A stretch of 15,859 nucleotides of DNA. Origin: an uncultured Prevotella sp. GTDB taxonomy: Bacteria > Bacteroidota > Bacteroidia > Bacteroidales > Bacteroidaceae. The stretch is from positions 1 to 15,859 of the forward strand of contig CAAGIW010000048.1 in the NCBI GenBank assembly GCA_900770025.1, in the 5' to 3' direction. Numbering within the stretch: the first letter of the stretch is position 1; the number at the start of each line of letters is the position of its first letter. Below the pieces are notes generated by a model. It did no database searches. It saw only the letters and a list, made by a program, of their open reading frames with translations, and had not been told where the DNA came from. Shown in pieces: positions 7,825-14,179 of the stretch. Made by a program: the position numbers and the translations under genes.

Positions 7825-8292
7825 CTAAAAGTCTCCGTCTTGCACAATGTTGGAGTAGGGAGGAATGCAGTCTAAAAAACGGTAGGTGCGATGCTCGTAA
7901 TCCATTTGGCAACAGTAGTGCTGAATCCCGTTGCTTATCATCAAGTAATCCACATGCAGCAGAATGTTGTAGGCGGCAATCTGTTGCAGCACCTTTTGAT
8001 GCAGTGCGATGTGGGGTGCCTTGTATTCGATGATGGCCAACGGTTTGAGTGAACGGTTGTACAGGATGGTGTCGCATCGCAACTTCTTCTCTCCGAGATG
8101 CAGTTCCACCTCATTGGCCAACAGTGTCTGCGGATAGCCTAAATAATCCACAAGATAGTGTACGAAATGCTGGCGCACCCATTCCTCGGGAGTGAGAGCC
8201 ACATATTTGCGACGCAGCACGTCGAGAATCTGCATCTTGCTCTGCAGTTTCTTTATCTTGGCATCAAAGGGTGGAAGTGTGAGTTGTTGCAT
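7825..8292 (-). CDS. Small HsdR_N-domain protein (type I restriction R-subunit N-terminal fold, PD-(D/E)XK)
   Basis: The protein has 155 residues and is related to the N-terminal nuclease domain of type I restriction R subunits (HSDR_N). There is no helicase motor and no hsdM or hsdS nearby. The nuclease-fold signature is visible: E61/E63 in NEVELHLG, D74 in RCDTILYN, and E89-x-K91 in AIIEYKAP. A helical region with LLHVDYLMISNG follows. I start it at ATG 8292 (MQQLTLPPF). The longer open frame to 8499 would run over its own promoter and into holA, and its extra residues look non-coding. I recall such a gene beside holA in other Bacteroides and Prevotella, so it is more likely a conserved housekeeping nuclease of unknown job than part of a restriction system. 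Confidence 0.86.
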   Translation of the reverse strand: MQQLTLPPFDAKIKKLQSKMQILDVLRRKYVALTPEEWVRQHFVHYLVDYLGYPQTLLANEVELHLGEKKLRCDTILYNRSLKPLAIIEYKAPHIALHQKVLQQIAAYNILLHVDYLMISNGIQHYCCQMDYEHRTYRFLDCIPPYSNIVQDGDF

Positions 8293-8307
8293 ACGGTGAT
8301 AATGATG

Positions 8308-8315
8308 CAAAAGTA
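8308..8315 (-). promoter_or_regulatory. -7 element of the HsdR_N gene
   Basis: On the minus strand TACTTTTG (8315-8308) matches TAnnTTTG exactly. It lies 15 bp upstream of the ATG at 8292, which implies a very short leader. No strong -33 element is seen around 8336-8342. It supports the shorter start at 8292. Confidence 0.45.
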
Positions 8316-8344
8316 CTAAAAAAGCGGCATACCCCACATAAATG

Positions 8345-8376
8345 TTTGGATATATCGAAAAAAAAATGGAACTTTG
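8345..8376 (+). promoter_or_regulatory. Promoter of holA
   Basis: A TTTG at 8345-8348 forms a -33 element. GAACTTTG (8369-8376) lies exactly 20 bp downstream and differs from TAnnTTTG at the first base only. The holA ATG follows 26 bp later. The element sits about 30 bp from the divergent HsdR_N -7 element. Confidence 0.45.
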
Positions 8377-8402
8377 TGTGTTCCAAAAAACAATGACTAC
8401 AG

Positions 8403-9428
8403 ATGGCAGAAGCGAAACAGCACACCTTTGAGGCCGTGATGAAAGCCCTGAAAGAGAAAAGATACGCCCCCATTTATTATCTGATGGGAGATGAGGCATA
8501 CTACATCGACAAGATAAGCAACTATATTGCCGAGAACGTGCTTGCCCCCGAGGAGCGCGACTTCAACCAAACCATTCTCTTTGGTTCGGATGTAACGGCA
8601 GCTGCTGTGGCGGATATGGCACGTCGCTATCCCATGATGGCCGAACATCAGGTGGTGATAGTCAAGGAGGCGCAGAACATACGCAACATGGATGCTCTGG
8701 AGAACTACCTGAAGAATCCCCAACCCACCACCATTCTCGTGATGTGTCATAAGAATGGCACGCTTGACCGCAGGAAAAGGATTACGGGAGTGATAGAAAA
8801 GGTGGGAGTGCTCTTTGAAAGCAAGAAACTGCGCGACAGAGACTTGCTGCCCTTTATCGAAAAGTATCTGCAACAGAAAGGGGCCTCTATCGACAACAAG
8901 TCGCAACAGATGATTGCGGATGCGGTGGGAGCCGATCTCAGTCGCCTGACGGCCGAACTCGACAAACTCCTCATCGGACTGCCGGCAGACGACAAACGGG
9001 TGACACCGCAGGTGGTGGAACAGCAGATAGGCGTGAGCAAGGACTTCAATGCTTATGAGTTGCGTGACGCACTGGTGAACCGCAATGTGCACAAGGCCAA
9101 CCAGATTATCAAGTATTTTGCCAACAATCCCAAGGCAGGCAGTGCCTACTCGCTCATCCCCTTGCTTTTCAATTATTTCCAGGCGTTGATGATTGCCTAC
9201 TATTGTCCGCAGCGGAACAATCCAGAGGCTCTGGCCCAGTGGTTGGGACTGCGCAGTGCCTGGAGTGTCCGCGACTATCTCACGGGTATGGAGAAGTACA
9301 AGGGGGTGAAGGTGATGCAGATCATCTCAAAAATCCGCGAGATAGATGCCAAGTCAAAAGGACTTGACAACCCCTCCACCTCCTCTGATGACCTGATGCA
9401 GGAACTTATTTTCTTTATCCTACACTGA
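8403..9428 (+). CDS. holA: DNA polymerase III subunit delta
   Basis: The delta subunit of the clamp loader opens the beta sliding clamp so that it can be loaded on primed DNA; it acts in the cytoplasm at the replication fork. At 341 residues it has the normal length. The N-terminus has the family pattern FEAVMKALKEKRYAPIYYLMGDEAYYID (first block 9-18, GDE at about 29-31), the start of the degenerate AAA+ domain. The middle segment has LLPFIEKYLQQKG and ADLSRLTAELDKL (about 155-195). The helical collar domain follows with FNAYELRDAL and SLIPLLFNYFQAL (about 215-265). The ATG at 8403 fits the family and has a promoter behind it. It converges with the flavoprotein gene across the repeat-rich gap. 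Confidence 0.93.
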   Translation: MAEAKQHTFEAVMKALKEKRYAPIYYLMGDEAYYIDKISNYIAENVLAPEERDFNQTILFGSDVTAAAVADMARRYPMMAEHQVVIVKEAQNIRNMDALENYLKNPQPTTILVMCHKNGTLDRRKRITGVIEKVGVLFESKKLRDRDLLPFIEKYLQQKGASIDNKSQQMIADAVGADLSRLTAELDKLLIGLPADDKRVTPQVVEQQIGVSKDFNAYELRDALVNRNVHKANQIIKYFANNPKAGSAYSLIPLLFNYFQALMIAYYCPQRNNPEALAQWLGLRSAWSVRDYLTGMEKYKGVKVMQIISKIREIDAKSKGLDNPSTSSDDLMQELIFFILH

Positions 9429-9433
9429 CACAT

Positions 9434-9482
9434 AATTACGAATTACGAATTTTGAATTACGAATTTTGAATGACGAGTTTTG
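9434..9482 (+). repeat. Seven tandem heptamers of form ARTKNYG (heptamer array A)
   Basis: Forty-nine bases divide exactly into seven 7-bp units: AATTACG (three times), AATTTTG (twice), AATGACG and AGTTTTG. A 14-bp superunit AATTACGAATTTTG occurs twice in direct succession (9441-9454 and 9455-9468), with a diverged third copy at 9469-9482. It begins 5 bp after the holA stop. Confidence 0.85.
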
Positions 9483-9531
9483 AATGAACTTGAGTGCGAT
9501 GTAAGTCTCATGCGGTAGGTTTGCTTTTGGC

Positions 9532-9680
9532 AATGTTGTTCGCACCGTTTTAGAATGTAAAATGTCTTAGATTGCAAAAGTGCCAGTTTTGGATTGCAAA
9601 ACTGCCAGTTTTAGAACGCAAAACTGGCACTTTTGCAACGCAAAACTGGCACTTTTAGAATGCAAAACTGGCAGTTTTAG
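9532..9680 (+). repeat. Tandem array of 22-bp repeats (array 2; six full units plus one shortened unit)
   Basis: Full 22-bp units start at 9532, 9571, 9593, 9615, 9637 and 9659. A unit at 9554-9570 is 17 bp, apparently missing five bases of core and T run. The scaffold is the same as array 1 (AATGCAAAA, 7-nt core, TTTT plus AG, GC or GG). Cores in order are CGCACCG, (deleted), GTGCCAG, CTGCCAG, CTGGCAC, CTGGCAC and CTGGCAG. Like array 1 it ends in AAATTGACATAAA (9681-9693). A perfect 20-bp inverted repeat inside it (9572-9591 with 9619-9638, 27-nt loop) could form a hairpin between the convergent genes. Confidence 0.9.
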
Positions 9681-9712
9681 AAATTGACATAAATTGTCTT
9701 GGAAGACGAACA

Positions 9713-9736
9713 GCTTTCAGTTGAGTTTCTGAAGGC
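9713..9736 (+). other. Small stem-loop of unknown role
   Basis: GCTTTCAG (9713-9720) can pair with CTGAAGGC (9729-9736) as eight base pairs including one G-U pair, with an 8-nt loop. No T run follows on either strand, so a terminator call is weak. Confidence 0.3.
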
Positions 9737-9778
9737 ATATTATCCTCTTATTATCAGACATTTATCATGCAATCACAT

Positions 9779-10720
9779 TCAAAATTCAAAATTCGTAACT
9801 CGTAACTCCCCATACTCCTTCCACAACTGTTCCATGACCTCTTTTACCGGAAGGATTTGCTTGATGGAAGAGGCAATCTGCCCTATCTCTAATTCGCCAC
9901 GCTCAATGTCTCCTTCAAAGATGCCGCGCTTGGTGGACGCTTTTCCCAAGATGTTGCGCAGTTCTTCAGCTTCGGCTCCGCGTGCCTCTGCCTCGGCAAT
10001 ATCTTGATAAAGGGCGTTCTTGATGAGTCTGGATGGTGCAATCTTCTTCAGACACAACATGGTGTCACCCTCTTCCAATGCGATGCAGCGCTCCTTGAAA
10101 GCCTGTGATGCCGAACTCTCTTCAGTAAGAGCAAAGAGGGTTCCTATCTGCACGCCCTCGGCACCCAGCACCTGAGTGGCAAGGATGGCACGCCCGCTGG
10201 CAATGCCCCCCGCTGCAATCAGCGGTAGGGTGGTGGCTTGGCGCACCTGGGGAATCAGTGTCAGTGTGGTGGTTTCTTCTCTGCCGTTGTGCCCTCCGGC
10301 TTCAAAGCCCTCCGCCACGATGGCATCCACTCCGGCTTCTTCGCATTTGCGGGCAAACTTGCTGCTCGACACCACGTGTGCCACCTTGATGCCAGCCGCA
10401 TGGAACTGGGCAGTATATTTCTTGGGACTGCCGGCCGAGGTGAACACAATCTTCACTCCCTCGTCGATGATAATCTGTATCAACCGGTCAATCTCAGGGT
10501 ACATCAGCGGCACGTTGATGCCCCATGGCTTGCTGGTGGCCGCTTTCATCTTTCTAATATGCTCCACCAATGTTTCCGGATGCATCGAGCCTGCACCCAA
10601 CAATCCCAATCCTCCGGCGTTACTTACTGCGGCAGCCAGTCGCCAACCGCTGCACCAAACCATTCCTCCCTGTATAATTGGCTTTTCAATGCCAAATAGT
10701 TCACAAATCCTGTTTCTCAT
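9779..10720 (-). CDS. FMN-dependent enoyl-ACP reductase II / nitronate monooxygenase family protein
   Basis: This is a flavin TIM-barrel protein of 313 residues from the start I choose. The N-terminus (MRNRICELFGIEKPIIQGGM) and later blocks resemble FabK, the enoyl-ACP reductase of fatty-acid synthesis: NAGGLGLLGAG (34-44), EGFEAGGHNG (137-146), AAGGIASG (169-176) and GAEGVQIGT (about 186-194). H144 in AGGHNG corresponds to the conserved active-site histidine of this superfamily. FabK and nitronate monooxygenase cannot be separated from motifs alone. An upstream in-frame ATG at 10786 exists, but the -7 element lies between it and 10720, so the start is ATG 10720. The last nine or so residues (ELRVTNFEF) are encoded by an intergenic heptamer repeat, which suggests the natural C-terminus was overrun. 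Confidence 0.87.
   Translation of the reverse strand: MRNRICELFGIEKPIIQGGMVWCSGWRLAAAVSNAGGLGLLGAGSMHPETLVEHIRKMKAATSKPWGINVPLMYPEIDRLIQIIIDEGVKIVFTSAGSPKKYTAQFHAAGIKVAHVVSSSKFARKCEEAGVDAIVAEGFEAGGHNGREETTTLTLIPQVRQATTLPLIAAGGIASGRAILATQVLGAEGVQIGTLFALTEESSASQAFKERCIALEEGDTMLCLKKIAPSRLIKNALYQDIAEAEARGAEAEELRNILGKASTKRGIFEGDIERGELEIGQIASSIKQILPVKEVMEQLWKEYGELRVTNFEF
9780..9807 (-). repeat. Four tandem heptamers overlapping the end of the flavoprotein gene (heptamer array B)
   Basis: On the minus strand 9807-9780 divides exactly into AGTTACG twice and AATTTTG twice. It is the same repeat family as 9434-9482 but in inverted orientation; the best 21-bp match has two mismatches. The array encodes the final residues of the flavoprotein and its TGA stop. 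Confidence 0.85.
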
Positions 10721-10741
10721 ATTCAATTTTGTAATCTGATA

Positions 10742-10749
10742 CAAAGGTA
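10742..10749 (-). promoter_or_regulatory. -7 element of the FabK/NMO-like gene
   Basis: On the minus strand TACCTTTG (10749-10742) matches TAnnTTTG and lies 21 bp upstream of ATG 10720. The -33 region is not clear. Its place rules against the longer reading frame starting at 10786. Confidence 0.5.
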
Positions 10750-10835
10750 GTGTAATTTTTTTACAGAAAGAGTGGACTTTGCGCATTTATTTGAAATAAA
10801 AATGAGAGTAAGTACCTAATCAAAAAAAGAAATCG

Positions 10836-10843
10836 TATATTTG
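10836..10843 (+). promoter_or_regulatory. -7 element of the split-transketolase operon
   Basis: TATATTTG matches TAnnTTTG and lies 30 bp before the ATG at 10874. No TTG-type -33 element is found at 19-21 bp, which may mean activator dependence, as is common for carbohydrate operons; this is inference. Confidence 0.45.
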
Positions 10844-10873
10844 TAATCCGAACAAATCAATAACCTAAGACAA

Positions 10874-11707
10874 ATGATGAATACATGTGAGCTGCAGTTG
10901 ACGGCAGAGAAAAACCGTAAACGTCTTGTTGAAGTAGTCTATCATGGTGGCGCCGGTCATATAGGAGGCGACTTGTCGTGCCTCAATGTGATGACAGCCC
11001 TATACAACAGAGTGATGAATGTGAGTCCGCAGACGGTGAGGGATGCCTGTCGCGACCGCTTTATATTGAGCAAGGGCCATTGTGTGGAAGCCCTCTACAC
11101 CGTGTTAGAACAATGTGGCTTCATTGATGCCGCCCTGCTCGACACCTTGGGACAGTATGGCAGTGTGCTCAGTGGTCATCCCACCATCGAGGTCAACGGC
11201 ATCGAGGTCAACTCCGGCGCTTTAGGTCATGGCTTGAGCATCGGTGTGGGCATGGCCATTGCCGCCAAGATGAAGGGCGAGGCATGGCATACCTACGTGA
11301 TGATGGGTGACGGTGAGCAGGGAGAAGGCTCTATCTACGAGGCCGCTATGGCAGGAGGACATTATCATCTTGACAATCTCGTGGCCATCATCGACCGCAA
11401 CCATCTGCAGATAAGCGGCAACACAGAAGACGTGATGGCCATAGAGGATATACGCCAGCGCTGGACTGCCTTTGGATGGGATGTGAAGGAAATGAATGGT
11501 GACGAGATGCAGAGCATCACAGACACCTTTGACAGTATTGATTATCACAACGGCAAACCCCATCTGCTGATAAGCAACACCACCAAGGGCAAGGGCGTGA
11601 GCTACATGGAGAATGTGGCATCATGGCACCACGGAATGCCCAACGAACAGCAATACCAGCAGGCCATTGCCGAAATCAGTGAGAGAATAGCACACTTGGA
11701 ACAATGA
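10874..11707 (+). CDS. Transketolase, N-terminal (thiamine diphosphate-binding) subunit
   Basis: This is the first half of a two-subunit transketolase, which moves a C2 ketol unit between sugar phosphates using thiamine diphosphate and Mg2+. It has 277 residues, typical for the split form. It has GGAGHIGGDLS (25-35, H29), SKGH (66-69), SGHP (100-103) and GALGHGLS (115-122). The diphosphate/Mg2+ motif runs from GDGEQGEG (145-152) to N176 in DRNHLQ. ATG 10874 and ATG 10877 are both possible starts. Its TGA overlaps the next ATG (ATGA), so the halves are made by coupled translation. Bacteroidota normally have a full-length housekeeping transketolase, so this pair is probably pathway-specific. 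With the kinase and isomerase downstream it resembles AptA of the D-apiose pathway. Confidence 0.92.
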   Translation: MMNTCELQLTAEKNRKRLVEVVYHGGAGHIGGDLSCLNVMTALYNRVMNVSPQTVRDACRDRFILSKGHCVEALYTVLEQCGFIDAALLDTLGQYGSVLSGHPTIEVNGIEVNSGALGHGLSIGVGMAIAAKMKGEAWHTYVMMGDGEQGEGSIYEAAMAGGHYHLDNLVAIIDRNHLQISGNTEDVMAIEDIRQRWTAFGWDVKEMNGDEMQSITDTFDSIDYHNGKPHLLISNTTKGKGVSYMENVASWHHGMPNEQQYQQAIAEISERIAHLEQ

Positions 11708-12654
11708 AACAACAACCATTGACGATTATGAAAGCATGCAGAAAGAGTTTTACCGAGACATTGCTCGCCTTGGCAAAAACAGATAAACAGATAGTGGCAG
11801 TAACCACCGATGCACGTGGATCCGTGACCCTTAGCGATTTTGCCAAGGAGTTGCCGGAGCAGTTTGTGGAGTGTGGCATTGCCGAACAGAATGCCGTGGG
11901 CATCGCCGCAGGATTGGCCCACTCGGGGATGAAGACCTTTGTCTGCGGTCCGGCGTGTTTCTATGTGGCACGCAGTTTGGAACAGGTAAAGGTGGATGTG
12001 GCATACAGCGAGAATCCGGTGAAGATACTGGGCGTGAGCGGAGGTGTGGCATACGGAGCCTTGGGCGCCACCCATCACAGTCTGCACGACATGGCGGCCC
12101 TGCGCTGCTTCCCGGGCATGAACATCTGTTTGCCGCCCGACGGAAGAGCCACGGAAAAACTGGTGCGCTTCTTGGTGGACTATCCCCATCCGGTGTATGT
12201 GAGGGTGGGCCGAGCCGCTGTGCCCGATGTGTACGAGAACGATGATTTCACCTTTGAGATAGGCAAGGCAAACGTGCTGTTGCAGGGAAAAGACCTCACC
12301 ATCATCGGTGCCGGAGAAACCGTGTGGCACTGTCTGCAGGCAGGAAAGCAGTTGGCTGAACAGGGCATCTCGGCACGTGTGCTCGACATGAGTTGGATAA
12401 AACCCTGCGATGAGGAGGCCATACTGAAAGCCGCTGCAGAAACAGGACGCATCATCACGGTGGAAGAGCACAGCCGGTGTGGCGGTTTGGGAGCCATGGT
12501 GTGCGAATTGCTGTCAGAGCAGCCCGTGCCTGTGCGCATCATCGGTATTCCCGATGAGAATGCAGTGCATGGCACCAACAAGGAGATCTTCCATCATTAT
12601 GGCATGGATGCCGAGGGTATCGTGAAGTCTGCCCTTGACTTTATAAAAAAGTGA
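11704..12654 (+). CDS. Transketolase, C-terminal (pyrimidine-binding) subunit
   Basis: This is the second half of the split transketolase, 316 residues. The Pyr domain comes first (about 8-170). Its VECGIAEQNAVGIAAGLA block (55-72) carries the glutamate (E61) that activates thiamine diphosphate. GATHHSLHDMAALR (121-134) is the substrate-side loop. The transketolase C-terminal domain follows (about 190-310), with VEEHSRCGGLG in its middle. It pairs with the subunit encoded just upstream to form the active site. The stop overlaps the GTG of the kinase gene (GTGA), again suggesting coupled translation. Deoxyxylulose-phosphate synthase and pyruvate dehydrogenase E1-beta are related folds, but length and motifs favour transketolase. 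In the apiose reading this would be AptB. Confidence 0.92.
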   Translation: MKQQPLTIMKACRKSFTETLLALAKTDKQIVAVTTDARGSVTLSDFAKELPEQFVECGIAEQNAVGIAAGLAHSGMKTFVCGPACFYVARSLEQVKVDVAYSENPVKILGVSGGVAYGALGATHHSLHDMAALRCFPGMNICLPPDGRATEKLVRFLVDYPHPVYVRVGRAAVPDVYENDDFTFEIGKANVLLQGKDLTIIGAGETVWHCLQAGKQLAEQGISARVLDMSWIKPCDEEAILKAAAETGRIITVEEHSRCGGLGAMVCELLSEQPVPVRIIGIPDENAVHGTNKEIFHHYGMDAEGIVKSALDFIKK

Positions 12655-14156
12655 CGGCTATGGAACACAGAATCATTGCCATTGACCAGAGTACCAGTGG
12701 TACCAAGGTGATGCTCTTCAGCGAGCAGTTGCAGATGCTGAAGCGTGTGAACAAGGCACACCAGCAGTATTATCCCCAGCCCGGATGGGTGGAGCACGAT
12801 GCCGAAGAGATATATAATAATGTGATAGAGGGTATCAGGGAACTGCTTGCCGATGAGCCGGCAGAGGCCGAGTATTCTATGGCCATCACCAACCAGAGGG
12901 AAACCGTGGTGGTGTGGAACCGCCATACGGGCAAACCCATAGCCCATGCTGTGGTGTGGCAGTGCCTGCGAGGTGCGGAATACTGCAACCAACTCAAGGC
13001 CGAGGGCCTGCAGGAAATGGTGCAAGAGAGGAGCGGACTACTGATAGATCCCTATTTCTCTGCCAGTGGTGTGCATTGGTTGCTCAACCATGTGGAGGGA
13101 GCACGCAGTGAGGCCGATGCAGGCAACCTGCTCATGGGCACCATCGACAGTTGGTTGGTTTGGAAACTCACCGGCGGCAAGCATCATTTGACCGATGTGA
13201 CCAATGCCAGTCGCACCTTGCTACTCAACATCCATACGCTGCAGTGGGATGAGGAACTGCTGAAGCTCTTTGGTATTCCAGCCAGCATGATGCCGCAGGT
13301 GCTGCCCTGTGATGCCACTTTTGGCGAAACCACGGCAGAGGGCGTGTTGCCGCATCCCATCCAGATAGCAGGGGTGCTGGGCGACAGCCACGGTGCTTTG
13401 GCCGGTCAGATGTGCTTTGCCGAGGGATATGGAAAGACCACCTACGGCACGGGGTCGAGCGTGATGGTGAACATTGGAGAGAACTATTGCAAGGCCCCCG
13501 GCGGACTGGTCACTTCAGTAGCATTTGCCGCAAAGGGACACACCTATTATGGTTTTGAGGGCAATATCCATTGCACGGGTGCCACCCTGAAGTGGATGGC
13601 TGACCAGTTGCAGTTGATTGGCTCTCCTGCGGAAGTGGAACAGGAAGCCCTGTGCGTGACTGATACAGGAGGAGTGTATCTGGTGCCCGCCTTTGCCGGA
13701 CTTGGTGCGCCCTGGTGGAATGCTGAGGCACGTGCCGCCTTGGTGGGTATGAGCCTTTCCACCACACGTGCCCATGTGCTGCGTGCCGCCTTGGAGAGTA
13801 TCTGTTACCAGGTGAACGACTTGGTGACTGCCATGACAGAGAAGGCAGGAGTGACCCTGAAAGAATTGCGTGTGGATGGCGGACCCACCAAGAACCAAAC
13901 GCTGATGCAGATGCAGTCGGATATGCTGGGCGTGCCGGTGAACTGCTCTGATGTGGAAGAGGCAAGTGCCCTTGGTGCAGTGGTGATGAACGTGCTGGCA
14001 CGCGGCGTATATGCCTCCTTCGACGAGGTGGCAGAATATCGCAAGTCACGTCAGGAGTTCCACAGTGCCATGCCCCGTGAACAGGTGGCACAGATGGTGG
14101 CAGGCTGGCATCGTGCCGTCAAGGGAGTGATTGAAATGACAGAAAAACAAGCCTAA
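12651..14156 (+). CDS. FGGY-family carbohydrate kinase, glycerol-kinase-like but with altered pocket
   Basis: The protein is a 501-residue two-domain FGGY kinase (ASKHA fold) that phosphorylates a sugar or polyol with ATP. It has the N-terminal phosphate loop DQSTSGTK (12-19), PQPGWVEHD (42-50), TNQRE (80-84), a second phosphate loop YGTGSS (265-270) and DGGPTKN (409-415). Compared with E. coli glycerol kinase (crystal numbering), R83, E84, W103, Y135 and catalytic base D245 are all kept. Q246 is serine (GDSHGAL) and F270 is serine, so glycerol is probably not the substrate. The place between split transketolase and an isomerase suggests a ketose kinase, possibly apulose kinase (AplK). The start is GTG 12651, overlapping the upstream TGA; ATG 12660 is an alternative giving MEHRIIAIDQ. 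Confidence 0.88.
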   Translation: MTAMEHRIIAIDQSTSGTKVMLFSEQLQMLKRVNKAHQQYYPQPGWVEHDAEEIYNNVIEGIRELLADEPAEAEYSMAITNQRETVVVWNRHTGKPIAHAVVWQCLRGAEYCNQLKAEGLQEMVQERSGLLIDPYFSASGVHWLLNHVEGARSEADAGNLLMGTIDSWLVWKLTGGKHHLTDVTNASRTLLLNIHTLQWDEELLKLFGIPASMMPQVLPCDATFGETTAEGVLPHPIQIAGVLGDSHGALAGQMCFAEGYGKTTYGTGSSVMVNIGENYCKAPGGLVTSVAFAAKGHTYYGFEGNIHCTGATLKWMADQLQLIGSPAEVEQEALCVTDTGGVYLVPAFAGLGAPWWNAEARAALVGMSLSTTRAHVLRAALESICYQVNDLVTAMTEKAGVTLKELRVDGGPTKNQTLMQMQSDMLGVPVNCSDVEEASALGAVVMNVLARGVYASFDEVAEYRKSRQEFHSAMPREQVAQMVAGWHRAVKGVIEMTEKQA

Positions 14157-14179
14157 ATAAAAACAAAACCTAAAACAAA

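Larger units (their letters stand above)
9429..9778. other. Gene-free, repeat-rich gap between holA and the flavoprotein gene
   Basis: This 350-bp gap between convergent genes holds a heptamer array (9434-9482), the second 22-bp repeat array (9532-9680), the shared AAATTGACAT terminus (9681-9690) and a small stem-loop (9713-9736). I see no credible gene, RNA gene or T-tailed terminator in it. Confidence 0.8.

Noticed and set aside
8293..8499. N-terminal extension of the HsdR_N protein
   Set aside because: It would overlap the start of holA and cross both promoters; the residues lack family similarity, and a -7 element sits just before ATG 8292.
3981..9693. Template/variable repeats of a diversity-generating retroelement
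   Set aside because: There is no reverse transcriptase gene, the repeats are intergenic, and changes are not adenine-directed.
10721..10786. N-terminal extension of the FabK/NMO-like protein
   Set aside because: The -7 element (10749-10742) lies inside the extension, and the family N-terminus begins at MRNRICELFG (10720).
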